Assembly (NCBI GenBank): GCA_964475595.1
Contig: CAYYXG010000001.1
Coordinates: 62,001-126,000, forward strand
Reading direction: 5' to 3'
Origin: RGEC01 sp964475595
GTDB taxonomy: Bacteria > Bacteroidota > Bacteroidia > NS11-12g > UBA955
Length of the DNA stretch: 64,000 bases
Shown here: positions 49,857 to 58,544 of the stretch, in pieces
Layout of the letters: each line of letters opens with the position of its first letter
Numbering within the stretch: the stretch's first letter is position 1
Position numbers and translations under genes: made by a program
Notes under the pieces: generated by a model
What the model saw: the letters and a program-made list of their open reading frames with translations, nothing else
Databases searched by the model: none
Told to the model about the DNA's origin: nothing

Positions 49857-51288
49857 GAAATCATCCATTTTTGCAGTATTGCTGTCGGCCTATTCTGTGA
49901 TTTCAGCACAGCAAAATTTCAGTCTCTATCACACAGAGAGTCTGCCACAGCGCACGACCCTCAACCCGGCGCTGCTACCCGACGCAAAATGGTTTATTGG
50001 CTTGCCGGGATTTAATAGTCTGGGGATACAGGCAACCAATACCGGATTTAATATTGATGAATTATCACGCTCTATTGATATTGGGAACGGTGATACATTG
50101 CTGAATCTGAATAAGCTGCTGAATGTGTTGTCCAATCAAAACTATGTCAGTTTGAAGCTGGATCAAACCTGGGTGAATTTTGGATTCCGGGCCAAAAAGC
50201 ATTTCTTCTCAGCCAATATCACAGACAAGGCGGGCTTCAAATCGGGGTATCCCAAAGATTTGTTCAGATTCATCATTGATGGAAATGGAGGACCCAACCT
50301 GGGTGAAACCTTTGACTTTAGATTCAGTGCAGATTTGTACCATTACCGAGAATTAGGCGTGGGGTATGCCTACCAACTTTCAGATAAACTCACATTGGGC
50401 ACAAAAATCAAATACTTACAGGGAATAAGCAGGGCCGAATTAAAGGAGGCAAGCATCAAAGTCCGCACCCGCCCGGAGGATTATGCATTTGAAGTGAGTA
50501 GCAACGTAGAGTTAAACATGGCCAGTTCGCTTGGGCAAATTATTACGGCAGACGGCAGCGATCTTGAGTTGGATCCCCGCGGGTTTTATAAAGGAATCAA
50601 AAATACCGGCTGGGGTATTGATCTGGGCGCTGAATACGCAGTAATGGATAAGCTGAAACTTTCTGCTTCACTGATAGATCTGGGTTACATAAACTGGAAA
50701 CAAAACACTACAAGCATTGTGGCTGCCAATCCCAATGCAACGTTTGTATATGAAGGTTTCCCAATATCCTCCGCCGATTCATCGGTGGATGCTGACGGAT
50801 ATTTTTCACGACTCGCTGACTCTATGGTAGGATTGTTTGGTCTGGATACCGTTCGACAGTCTTTCCGGAGCACATTGAGTACAGAAATACTACTGGGGGC
50901 TTCCTATCAATTAAGGAAAAACCTGAAAGTTAACGCGCTTTTTTACGGGGATTTGTACAACAAACGCGTGTATGGCGGACTGACCCTGGGGCTATACTGG
51001 AGGCCATTTAAAGTATTCAGTTTGAACCTTAACAATACCTTTTATGGACGTGCATGGTTGAATCCCGGTGTTTCCATGGTCTTTAATGCGGGCGCCATTC
51101 AAACCTATTTTTCTGCTGAAAATTTCCTGGCACCGGTCTTGCCTACAATGGCGAGGGGTGCGGCGGTGAGAATGGGTATAAATTTCACTTTTGGAAGAGC
51201 CAAAAGCCGAGACAAGGGCATGAACAATACACAGGATAAAGGTGGCAGTGGGAAAGCAGCACCCATTGATCCAACCTCAATCCACTAA
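49843..51288 (+). CDS. DUF5723 family outer-membrane beta-barrel protein
   Basis: 481 residues with a signal peptide ending V-I-S-A-Q. Residues about 22-460 match the DUF5723 pattern: S-L-Y-H-T-E-S-L-P-Q-R-T-T-L-N-P-A-L near the start, W-V-N-F-G-F-R near 107, a L-T-L-G-T-K-I-K-Y strand near 184 and a final M-G-I-N-F-T-F-G. The repeated strands and an N-P-A-L segment similar to PorP/SprF suggest a barrel related to type IX or transport porins. The C-terminus is a polar Gly/Asp/Lys tail. It overlaps the lipoprotein gene. Its stop is 5 bases from the convergent uvrD stop. Confidence 0.82.
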   Translation: MQNSKKSSIFAVLLSAYSVISAQQNFSLYHTESLPQRTTLNPALLPDAKWFIGLPGFNSLGIQATNTGFNIDELSRSIDIGNGDTLLNLNKLLNVLSNQNYVSLKLDQTWVNFGFRAKKHFFSANITDKAGFKSGYPKDLFRFIIDGNGGPNLGETFDFRFSADLYHYRELGVGYAYQLSDKLTLGTKIKYLQGISRAELKEASIKVRTRPEDYAFEVSSNVELNMASSLGQIITADGSDLELDPRGFYKGIKNTGWGIDLGAEYAVMDKLKLSASLIDLGYINWKQNTTSIVAANPNATFVYEGFPISSADSSVDADGYFSRLADSMVGLFGLDTVRQSFRSTLSTEILLGASYQLRKNLKVNALFYGDLYNKRVYGGLTLGLYWRPFKVFSLNLNNTFYGRAWLNPGVSMVFNAGAIQTYFSAENFLAPVLPTMARGAAVRMGINFTFGRAKSRDKGMNNTQDKGGSGKAAPIDPTSIH

Positions 51289-51292
51289 GTTA

Positions 51293-53596
51293 CTAAATAA
51301 TTCTCATTTTTGCAAATTTTAAGACCAGTTTCTTCTCTCCCAGTCCTTCAAAAATTACAGTGGCTTTCCGGTTATCGGCATCACCCTCTACTTCCGTTAC
51401 TGTGCCATTGCCAAACCGCTGATGCGCAACGTTATCACCGGCTTTTAAACCGCTGATATCTCCGGGTTCAAAATTGGGGTCAGGTTCCGGAAGATTGGTA
51501 TTGCGTGACTTGGCATTTCCCAGCAAGGTTGTAATTGGTGTTTTTTCTGTGCCATGGCGGTTTTCCCGTCGGTCAAACAGGGCATTAAGCGGATTTTCCT
51601 TTTTGAGCCCCGCAAGGTTCATGTCAAGGTACTGATTGTCTATTTCATCAATAAACCGACTGGGTTCGCAGGGCATGAGACTCCCGTACCTGAAACGACT
51701 GCTGGCATAGCATAGCGTGAGCGCTTTTTCTGCACGGGTTATGGCTACATAAAATAAACGTCTTTCTTCTTCCAGGTCTGCCCTTGATGTCAGTGCCATC
51801 TGAGAAGGAAACAGGTTTTCTTCCAGACCGCCAATAAAAACATGCGGAAACTCCAGCCCTTTACTGCTGTGTATGGTCATTAAACTCACACAATCCCTAT
51901 CCGGATCTTTGTCTTTCTGATCATCCGTATATAAAGCAACCTCTTCCAGAAAGTTGGCAAGCGTTTTTTCTTTTTCGCTTTCGTCATCTTCGGTAAATTC
52001 CTGTATGCCATTCAGCAATTCAGTCACATTTTCATATCGGCTTATGCCTTCTACCGTTTTATCATCGTAAAGGGTTTTGAGCAACGTGGTTTGTTTGGCT
52101 ACGTGGGAAGCCATGTCAAAGGCATTGTGAGTTTCGGTCATGGCCATGAAGCTTTTCATCATCATGGCAAAATTTTCAACTCGGCTTGCTCCGGTGCCCA
52201 AATCAGGGTAGTTTCTTGCGTTTGCCACAATATCCCAGATGCCTGTTTTGTTTTCGGAAGCCAGAAAGAGTAGTCTGTTTACCGTGGTATCACCAATTCC
52301 TCTTGCAGGATAATTGATAATGCGCTTAAGGGCTTCTTCATCGTTTGGATTGACCGTTAATCGGAGGTAGGAGAGCAGGTCTTTGATTTCCTTTCGCTGA
52401 TAAAAACTGGTGCCGCCGTATATGCGGTAATCAATGCTTTGTCTTCTCAGGGCCTCCTCGAAACTACGACTTTGGCTGTTGGTACGGTACAGAATGGCAA
52501 ATGCCTTATTTGGCAGATGTTTCTGGTTTTTTTGTTCAATGATTTGCTGCGCTACAAAACGGGCCTCATCACTATCGGTGGCGGAGCGCACCACTTTGAT
52601 TTTATCGCCCGTTTCATTGGATGTCCACACCTCTTTTTCCAGCTGCTTTCGGTTGTTTTTAATTACGCTGGAGGCGGCATTGACGATATTTCGGGTGCTT
52701 CGGTAGTTTTGTTCCAGTTTCACCGTAAACACATCCGGATAGTCTCGATTAAAGTTTAGGATGTTTTGGATGTTGGCACCCCGGAATGCATAAATACTCT
52801 GAGCATCATCACCCACCACACAGATATTTTGGTGTACCGCCGCAATCCGTTTGGTAATCATGTATTGCACCGTATTGGTATCCTGATACTCATCTACCAT
52901 CACATATTTAAAGCGATGCTGCCATTTATGGCACACATCGGGATGTTTTTCCAGCAGCAAGTATGTGTTAATGAGGATGTCGTCAAAATCCATGGCACCT
53001 GCTCGGAAACAACGTTCAGTGTAGGTTTTGAAAATTTCAGCAAACTTGGGACGGTTGGCGTTTTTGTCCTGTTGATTCAGCTCTTCATTTTGGTAATAGG
53101 AAGCCGCTGTAATCAGGTTGTTTTTCGCCATGCTGATTCTACCCAACACCATTCCGGGCTTATACGTTTTGTCATCCAGATTCATTTCTTTCAAAATGCT
53201 CTTGATGAGACTTTTGCTGTCGTCGGTATCGTATATGGTGAAGTTGGATGGATAACCCAGTTTGTCTGCTTCCTGCCTGAGGATTCTGGCGAAAACGCTG
53301 TGGAAGGTACCCATCCACAAACTTTTGGCTGCAGCCCCAACCAGATTTTCAATCCGGTTGCGCATTTCCCGTGCCGCTTTGTTGGTAAAGGTGAGCGATA
53401 ATATGCTGAAAGGATCTGCTCCTTTCTGCAGCAGGTGCGCTATGCGGAAGGTGAGCACACGGGTTTTGCCTGATCCCGCGCCGGCAATAATCATCACCGG
53501 TCCGTCAATATGGGTAACGGCCTGCCGCTGAGGGTCATTCAGTTTTTCCAGGTACGGCGGTATATCATCAGGTTCGTTTTGGTCAGGCCAGCGCAT
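51293..53596 (-). CDS. UvrD/PcrA-type ATP-dependent DNA helicase
   Basis: About 767 residues from the ATG at 53596; the longer frame to 53650 is unlikely because a -7 box (TAATTTTG) lies just upstream of 53596. SF1A motifs are visible: Q motif L-N-D-P-Q-R-Q-A-V, Walker A A-G-A-G-S-G-K-T, Walker B V-D-E-Y-Q-D-T-N, V-G-D-D-A-Q-S-I-Y-A-F-R-G-A, Q-N-Y-R-S, and S-L-M-T-I-H-S-S-K-G-L-E-F-P. The C-terminal ~50 residues (H-Q-R-F-G-N-G-T-V) form the PcrA-like Tudor domain that binds RNA polymerase. It unwinds DNA 3'-5' in repair and transcription-coupled processes. Confidence 0.95.
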   Translation of the reverse strand: MRWPDQNEPDDIPPYLEKLNDPQRQAVTHIDGPVMIIAGAGSGKTRVLTFRIAHLLQKGADPFSILSLTFTNKAAREMRNRIENLVGAAAKSLWMGTFHSVFARILRQEADKLGYPSNFTIYDTDDSKSLIKSILKEMNLDDKTYKPGMVLGRISMAKNNLITAASYYQNEELNQQDKNANRPKFAEIFKTYTERCFRAGAMDFDDILINTYLLLEKHPDVCHKWQHRFKYVMVDEYQDTNTVQYMITKRIAAVHQNICVVGDDAQSIYAFRGANIQNILNFNRDYPDVFTVKLEQNYRSTRNIVNAASSVIKNNRKQLEKEVWTSNETGDKIKVVRSATDSDEARFVAQQIIEQKNQKHLPNKAFAILYRTNSQSRSFEEALRRQSIDYRIYGGTSFYQRKEIKDLLSYLRLTVNPNDEEALKRIINYPARGIGDTTVNRLLFLASENKTGIWDIVANARNYPDLGTGASRVENFAMMMKSFMAMTETHNAFDMASHVAKQTTLLKTLYDDKTVEGISRYENVTELLNGIQEFTEDDESEKEKTLANFLEEVALYTDDQKDKDPDRDCVSLMTIHSSKGLEFPHVFIGGLEENLFPSQMALTSRADLEEERRLFYVAITRAEKALTLCYASSRFRYGSLMPCEPSRFIDEIDNQYLDMNLAGLKKENPLNALFDRRENRHGTEKTPITTLLGNAKSRNTNLPEPDPNFEPGDISGLKAGDNVAHQRFGNGTVTEVEGDADNRKATVIFEGLGEKKLVLKFAKMRII

Positions 53597-53605
53597 AGAG
53601 AACCA

Positions 53606-53613
53606 CAAAATTA
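53606..53613 (-). promoter_or_regulatory. -7 box TAATTTTG before the helicase gene (minus strand)
   Basis: On the minus strand TAATTTTG lies nine bases upstream of the ATG at 53596. It would fall inside the longer reading frame that starts at 53650, which supports the shorter protein. Confidence 0.58.
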
Positions 53614-53696
53614 CTGCAGCATGGGTGCTGTCTGTAAAACACTTTTGCACAGTTCATGCCCAAAATTAATTTGGTTTTATGGGTTTTTATGTTTAA

Positions 53697-53712
53697 ATTT
53701 GTTTAAACAAAT
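53697..53712. promoter_or_regulatory. 16-bp perfect palindrome in the uvrD/dioxygenase divergent spacer
   Basis: ATTTGTTTAAACAAAT at 53697-53712 is its own reverse complement, and a second GTTTAAA lies at 53691-53697. It sits in the spacer between two divergent genes, about 51 bases before the dioxygenase start. It could be an operator; AT-rich palindromes also arise by chance. Confidence 0.35.
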
Positions 53713-53763
53713 ATGTAGAGGCGTATTTTTATACATTCATTGTGCGCGCTTCCGTTAGGTGCT

Positions 53764-54600
53764 ATGGTAACTGATATGAAAATTTTACAACAATGGATAG
53801 ATGGAGCTTCGCCAACTTCCCGGCAGCCCGCATTGTTCATAGGTCATGGTAGCCCCATGAATGCGATTGAAAGTAACCCGTATACAGTTGCGCTAAAGGC
53901 GGCAGGAGCGGCTATTTTAGCAAGAAACAAACCCTTGGCAGCACTGGTGGTTTCCGCCCACTGGCTGACACATGGTACTTTTGTTCAAAAGAGTGCTAAC
54001 CCCAAAATAATCTATGATTTTGGAGGGTTTCCGGAGGAACTTTACAAGGTGCAGTACCCGGTTGCAGGGAGTCCGAATATCGCAACAGAAACTGCCTCGC
54101 TTATAGCAGGTGCAATGCCGACAGAAGACTGGGGGCTTGACCATGGGGCGTGGGCAGTGCTTAAACATCTTTTCCCCAATGCAGACATACCAAGTTTTCA
54201 ATTGAGCATCGATTGGGGTAAACCCATGCAGCATCATTTTGAGTGGGCCGCAATGCTGTCAAAATTAAGAGACAGAGGGGTTTTGATTATTGGCAGCGGC
54301 AATATCGTACACAATTTGGGTGTTAGTATTCCCATGCTGGGACGGGGCGATAAAAAACCCTTCGACTGGGCTGTGGAATTTGATGCTTGGGTTGCTAATG
54401 CGCTACAAAACGGCGATTATCGCAAATTAACATCATACGAAAGTGCCGGCAAAATGGGTTTACTGGCGGTGCCATCCCCGGATCATTACATTCCCATGCT
54501 TTATACGCTAGGGTTGGCCCAAAAGGGTGAAAGTGCTCGAACTTTTTATGAAAGTGTTGAGTATGGCGGTATCAGCATGCGCAGTTTTATCGTGGAATAA
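53764..54600 (+). CDS. LigB-type extradiol dioxygenase (YgiD/4,5-DOPA-dioxygenase-like)
   Basis: About 278 residues from the ATG at 53764; starts at 53740 (TTG) and 53776 (ATG) are alternatives. It has F-I-G-H-G-S-P-M-N-A, V-V-S-A-H-W, L-D-H-G-A-W and G-S-G-N-I-V-H-N-L, the metal-binding histidines of class III ring-cleaving dioxygenases. Homologues cleave catechol-type rings such as L-DOPA; the native substrate is usually unknown. The gene is divergent from uvrD. It is followed after about 50 bases by a haem lipoprotein gene. Confidence 0.88.
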   Translation: MVTDMKILQQWIDGASPTSRQPALFIGHGSPMNAIESNPYTVALKAAGAAILARNKPLAALVVSAHWLTHGTFVQKSANPKIIYDFGGFPEELYKVQYPVAGSPNIATETASLIAGAMPTEDWGLDHGAWAVLKHLFPNADIPSFQLSIDWGKPMQHHFEWAAMLSKLRDRGVLIIGSGNIVHNLGVSIPMLGRGDKKPFDWAVEFDAWVANALQNGDYRKLTSYESAGKMGLLAVPSPDHYIPMLYTLGLAQKGESARTFYESVEYGGISMRSFIVE

Positions 54601-54654
54601 CATGTTTGAGTAATTCTTTTGGAAAATTCACTTTTTTTTCATATTTTTACCAAT

Positions 54655-54984
54655 GTGAAAAGTAAATGCCTTTTTGTAGGTGCGTTGTTGTTCACTTCCG
54701 TTTTTACCATGTTGCACTGTAAAAAATCAACCGGTACCGGGTTTGAGCATTCCATCATGCGTCCTTGGTTCGATAAGAATTGTCAGTCATGCCATGGCAG
54801 TGGCGGTAGTAATAGCCGCGATTGGTCATACAATCCGGACAATTACGAGTCTTCCATCAAAAAACATGCATCCCATATTTATGAGGTGGTGTACACCCAA
54901 AAATCCATGCCGCCTGCCGGTCTGTCGCAAACCGAACTGGATCAGTTTAAGGCGTGGTATGATGCGGGTTATCCTGCGAAATAA
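54655..54984 (+). CDS. Monohaem cytochrome c-like lipoprotein
   Basis: About 109 residues from GTG at 54655, which gives a short basic n-region (M-K-S-K). The lipobox is T-M-L-H-C near residue 22. One CxxCH haem motif (N-C-Q-S-C-H-G) lies near residue 42, and S-M-P-P-A-G near 84 supplies a possible Met ligand. This is the c-type cytochrome fold in a small exported, lipid-anchored form. A frame open from a TTG at 54619 would add 12 residues and is less likely. Partner unknown. Confidence 0.82.
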   Translation: MKSKCLFVGALLFTSVFTMLHCKKSTGTGFEHSIMRPWFDKNCQSCHGSGGSNSRDWSYNPDNYESSIKKHASHIYEVVYTQKSMPPAGLSQTELDQFKAWYDAGYPAK

Positions 54985-55017
54985 CATGGGCGTTAAACAG
55001 GCACGTGTCTTGTTGTT

Positions 55018-55025
55018 TATATTTG
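55018..55025 (+). promoter_or_regulatory. -7 box TATATTTG before the histidine kinase gene
   Basis: TATATTTG followed by CC, four bases before the ATG at 55030. The box partly follows the lipoprotein stop by 33 bases and predicts a near-leaderless transcript. Confidence 0.6.
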
Positions 55026-55029
55026 CCTA

Positions 55030-55983
55030 ATGCAAGTTTACTCGGGCAACTACTACTTTCTCTTTTGGGTATTTGTTGTTATTATCGCTACCGGGGTATT
55101 GTTGGTAAGTCTTCTCTGGCGAAACAGAGAACGTAAAATCCTACGTTCACTTTCAAAATTAATCGCTATCGAAAAGGAAGACCATAGCCAGCGCGACTTC
55201 TCGCAGGTTAAAGATGTGGAAGAGGCATTAAAAAAGCTTTTTGAGTCCCGAAAAGAGGAGATGGATCAATTAAAGCGACTGGAGGGCTATCGACGAGATT
55301 ATATAGGCAATGTGGCCCATGAGTTAAAAACCCCCATTTTCAGTATTCAGGGGTATTTGGATAATATTCTTGAAGATGAGGACGTGGATGAAGAAACCCG
55401 TAAAATTTTTCTGGAAAAAGCATCAAAAAACACGCAGCGACTGGTACAAATTGTGAGTGATTTAGATACCATTACCAAGTATGAGAGTGGTTTTCTGCGT
55501 CTGGAGTATGAGGATTTCGATATTAAAGATCTGGCAGACGAGGTAATAGAAAGTTTAGAGATTCAGGCAAAAGAACGTAAAATCACACTCTATGAATTTG
55601 CCGGTTCCGGCCGGTTTTGGGTGCATGCCGATAAATTCAGAATCAGGCAGGTGCTCACCAATCTGGTATTAAATAGCATACGTTACGGAAAAGAAAGCGG
55701 GTATACCAAAATCAGATTGAGTGATACCGGCGAAAAGATCATAGTAGAAGTTGCCGACAACGGAATCGGTATTTCCAAAGATTCGTTGTCACGTGTTTTT
55801 GAAAGATTTTACCGCGCAGACAAAAGCCGAAGCAGAGACAGTGGTGGAAGTGGTTTGGGGTTGAGTATCTGTAAGCATATCATGGAATCTCATGGTGAAA
55901 ACATCCATGTGATGAGCACCGAAGGCGCCGGAAGCGTATTTTCATTTGCGCTGAAAAAGTCCGTAGCTGATGAGGCGCAATAA
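55030..55983 (+). CDS. Sensor histidine kinase
   Basis: 317 residues. One transmembrane helix (about 9-31) and a short linker lead to a DHp domain with H-box V-A-H-E-L-K-T-P near residue 95, and a HATPase domain with N-box L-V-L-N-S-I-R-Y, G1 D-N-G-I-G-I, F-box F-E-R-F-Y-R and G2 G-S-G-L-G-L-S. There is no periplasmic sensor domain, so it senses through its membrane segment or a partner. No response regulator gene is adjacent, so it is an orphan here. It resembles the PhoR-type group. Confidence 0.92.
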   Translation: MQVYSGNYYFLFWVFVVIIATGVLLVSLLWRNRERKILRSLSKLIAIEKEDHSQRDFSQVKDVEEALKKLFESRKEEMDQLKRLEGYRRDYIGNVAHELKTPIFSIQGYLDNILEDEDVDEETRKIFLEKASKNTQRLVQIVSDLDTITKYESGFLRLEYEDFDIKDLADEVIESLEIQAKERKITLYEFAGSGRFWVHADKFRIRQVLTNLVLNSIRYGKESGYTKIRLSDTGEKIIVEVADNGIGISKDSLSRVFERFYRADKSRSRDSGGSGLGLSICKHIMESHGENIHVMSTEGAGSVFSFALKKSVADEAQ

Positions 55984-56058
55984 TTCGGGATTTTGGACAA
56001 TTCTATGATTATGTGAATAATTTTGGAGGGGTTGTAATATTTAGCTCGTACCCGGGAT

Positions 56059-56066
56059 TAAATTTG
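56059..56066 (+). promoter_or_regulatory. -7 box TAAATTTG before glutamate dehydrogenase
   Basis: TAAATTTG followed by CCCC, 28 bases before the ATG at 56095. Confidence 0.58.
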
Positions 56067-56094
56067 CCCCGCTAATAATACAATAAGATAAAGT

Positions 56095-57369
56095 ATGACC
56101 GACATCAGCAGCAAGGGAGCTCCCCAGTATAATCCGCTGGAGAGCATGATGAGCCGTTTTAACGAGGCAGTGAATATTTTAGGTTTAGATAATCATTTTG
56201 CCAATTTGTTAAAGGTTCCGGACAAGGCAGTAATAGTGAACATACCGGTAACAATGGATGATGGAACCATTAATGTGTTCGAAGGGTACAGGGTAGTTCA
56301 CAGTGTGCATCTTGGCCCCAGTAAAGGTGGAATACGCTATAGTTTGGATGTGCACCTGGACGAGGTAAAGGCACTCGCTGCATGGATGACATGGAAATGT
56401 GCTGTGGTTAATATTCCCTATGGCGGTGCCAAAGGTGGCATTAAATGCGATCCGCGCAGCATGAGCAAAGGCGAATTAGAACGCCTTACACGTGGATATA
56501 CCCTGGCCATGAAAGATGTTTTTGGCGAAGACAAAGACATCCCTGCACCTGATATGGGTACCGGTCAACAGGAAATGGCTTGGATACTGGATGAATTTAG
56601 TAAAATTCGGGGGCAAAATAGTTGGGGCGTAGTAACCGGAAAACCCCTCGTGCTGGGTGGCAGTCAGGGTAGGGTAGAAGCTACAGGTAGAGGAGTAATG
56701 GTAAGTACCCGAAGCGCATTGGCCAAATTGGGCATCAAACCCACCGAGGCATCCTGTGTTGTGCAGGGGTTTGGCAATGTAGGCAGTATTTCAGCCAATT
56801 TAATATCTAAGTTAGGTGTGAAAATTGTTGGTATTTCCGATGTCAGCGGTGGTTACCACAATCCCAATGGCATAGATGTGGAAGAAGCGATGGCATATGT
56901 AGCCAACAGCCCTTCCCGCAGTCTTGAAGGCTACACCGGAGGCAGCAAAGTGTCAAATGCTGAATTACTAACCCTGCCTTGCGATGTACTGGTTCCTGCG
57001 GCTATGGAAGATCAAATTACAGCAGAAAATGCTGCAGATATTAAGGCCCGACTGATTGTGGAAGGCGCCAATGGCCCTACCACCGCAGATGCTGATCCAA
57101 TCCTCAATGCCAAAGGCGTGCTGGTAGTGCCGGATATCCTGGCAAACGCTGGGGGGGTTACTGTGAGCTATTTTGAATGGGTGCAGAATCGTCTGGGTTA
57201 CTACTGGACGGAAGAACGTGTGCATCGCCGTGCCGACAGGGCCATGAAAATGGCTTTTGATAATGTGTATGCCGCATCTGAAAAATATAAAGTAAGCATG
57301 CGTATTGCCGCTTACATTGTAGCCATTGATAAAGTTGCAAGTACACTCAAACTGAGAGGTTCCTTCTAA
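56095..57369 (+). CDS. Glutamate dehydrogenase (Glu/Leu/Phe/Val family)
   Basis: 424 residues, a hexameric-type glutamate dehydrogenase in size. The substrate/catalytic region is G-P-S-K-G-G-I-R-Y near residue 76 and P-Y-G-G-A-K-G-G-I near 108; the Rossmann domain begins V-V-Q-G-F-G-N-V-G near 222. It interconverts glutamate and 2-oxoglutarate with ammonia and NAD(P). Cytosolic. The phosphatidylserine decarboxylase gene follows after 9 bases. A related leucine dehydrogenase lies about 3.1 kb downstream. Confidence 0.9.
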   Translation: MTDISSKGAPQYNPLESMMSRFNEAVNILGLDNHFANLLKVPDKAVIVNIPVTMDDGTINVFEGYRVVHSVHLGPSKGGIRYSLDVHLDEVKALAAWMTWKCAVVNIPYGGAKGGIKCDPRSMSKGELERLTRGYTLAMKDVFGEDKDIPAPDMGTGQQEMAWILDEFSKIRGQNSWGVVTGKPLVLGGSQGRVEATGRGVMVSTRSALAKLGIKPTEASCVVQGFGNVGSISANLISKLGVKIVGISDVSGGYHNPNGIDVEEAMAYVANSPSRSLEGYTGGSKVSNAELLTLPCDVLVPAAMEDQITAENAADIKARLIVEGANGPTTADADPILNAKGVLVVPDILANAGGVTVSYFEWVQNRLGYYWTEERVHRRADRAMKMAFDNVYAASEKYKVSMRIAAYIVAIDKVASTLKLRGSF

Positions 57370-57378
57370 TTTCAATGC

Positions 57379-58032
57379 ATGATACTACACAGAGAAGGCT
57401 TTAAAATCATTTTGTTTTCTACCCTGATTTTGGGTGGACTCAATTTTGGCTTGCATGAATGGCTGGGCGACAACCTGATCGTTCAGGCAGTATTGATAGT
57501 TTCTTTAGTGCTATATGTGCTGATTATTCAGTTTTTCAGAAATCCCAAGAGATTTACCCCTCTGGATGAGAATCATGTTATTGCCCCGGCAGACGGCAAG
57601 GTTGTGGTGATTGAAGATGTGGAAGAACCGGAATTTTTTAAGGGAAAACGCAAGCAAATTAGTATTTTCATGTCGCCACTCAACGTGCATGTAAACCGTT
57701 ATCCCATTTCCGGAAAGGTGATTTACCAAAAATATTATCCGGGAAAATACCTGGTAGCATGGCATCCCAAAAGCAGCACGGAGAACGAGCGAACTACCGT
57801 GGTGGTAGAAAATGCGAAAGCCCAGATACTTTTCAGACAGATAGCAGGAGCACTGGCAAGGCGTATTGTTTGTTATGCCAAAGTAGAGGATAAAGCGCTG
57901 CAGGGAGCTGAATATGGATTTATAAAGTTTGGCAGTCGTATTGATCTTTTTATACCGGTGGATTGTAAAATCAATGTCACTTTGGGACAAAAAACTACCG
58001 GTGGAGAAACCATACTTGCTTTTCTGGCCTGA
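57379..58032 (+). CDS. psd: Phosphatidylserine decarboxylase-related protein
   Basis: 217 residues of the short PSD type. Hydrophobic N-terminal segments (about 8-50) are followed by the catalytic part: P-A-D-G-K-V near residue 70, M-S-P-L-N-V-H-V-N-R near 94 and F-G-S-R-I-D near 178, where the Gly-Ser bond is the predicted self-cleavage site forming the pyruvoyl group. It makes phosphatidylethanolamine from phosphatidylserine at the inner membrane. It starts 9 bases after the glutamate dehydrogenase gene, so the two probably share a transcript. No pssA gene is adjacent. Confidence 0.9.
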   Translation: MILHREGFKIILFSTLILGGLNFGLHEWLGDNLIVQAVLIVSLVLYVLIIQFFRNPKRFTPLDENHVIAPADGKVVVIEDVEEPEFFKGKRKQISIFMSPLNVHVNRYPISGKVIYQKYYPGKYLVAWHPKSSTENERTTVVVENAKAQILFRQIAGALARRIVCYAKVEDKALQGAEYGFIKFGSRIDLFIPVDCKINVTLGQKTTGGETILAFLA

Positions 58033-58074
58033 TTGTTGTAATTTTGAATTAATAACATTAAAACTAAGCATAAC

Positions 58075-58458
58075 ATGAAAAAAATAATCATTTTCGCCAT
58101 TTGCGCCGTAGGGTTTGCTTTCGCAGCGCATGCACAAACTACTTCAGCGGATGTTACGCCCACCAAAACTGCCGATCAGTTAGCCGCTGAAAAAAACGGA
58201 ACAGCCGTAGCCACTTCTCAGACATCAGAGAAAAAACAGTGTGCCGGTGCTACCAAATCTTGCAGTAAATCAACTGCAGGTAAGTCTTGCTGCAAAGCTA
58301 AAACAGGCGAAGCTTCTGCTGCTGCAACCAGCACTGAGAAGAAATCTTGTTGCAAAGACAAGGCCGCAGGAACTGCTGCTTGCAAGGGGCACGAATCAGC
58401 TGCCAATGGCGAAAAGAAATCTTGCGCCAAGCCCTGCTGCAAAAAGACTGAACACTAA
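58075..58458 (+). CDS. Exported Cys/Lys-rich protein of unknown function
   Basis: 127 residues. The signal peptide (1-21) ends A-H-A-Q. The mature chain has low complexity, with three CC pairs plus single Cys within Lys/Ala/Ser/Thr-rich repeats (K-S-C-C-K, K-S-C-C-K-D, K-P-C-C-K-K and C-K-G-H). Such Cys-Lys repeats could bind metals or form disulfides outside the inner membrane; this is inference only. It follows psd by 42 bases and is followed by a clear terminator. Confidence 0.8.
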   Translation: MKKIIIFAICAVGFAFAAHAQTTSADVTPTKTADQLAAEKNGTAVATSQTSEKKQCAGATKSCSKSTAGKSCCKAKTGEASAAATSTEKKSCCKDKAAGTAACKGHESAANGEKKSCAKPCCKKTEH

Positions 58459-58478
58459 AACCACTTGAATTTGATAAA

Positions 58479-58510
58479 AAAAGGTCGCCTTATGGCGGCC
58501 TTTTCTTTTT
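58479..58510 (+). terminator. Rho-independent terminator after the Cys-rich protein gene
   Basis: Stem AAAAGGTCGCC (58479-58489) and GGCGGCCTTTT (58494-58504) with one G-T wobble around TTAT, followed by a T-rich tract. It ends the gdh-psd-Cys-rich transcript. Confidence 0.8.
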
Positions 58511-58544
58511 TATGCGTGTTGCTGCCTGTTATTTTGCAAACTGA

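Noticed and set aside
52766..53401. 211-codon plus-strand open frame inside the helicase gene
   Set aside because: Antisense to conserved helicase motifs, with no supporting signals.
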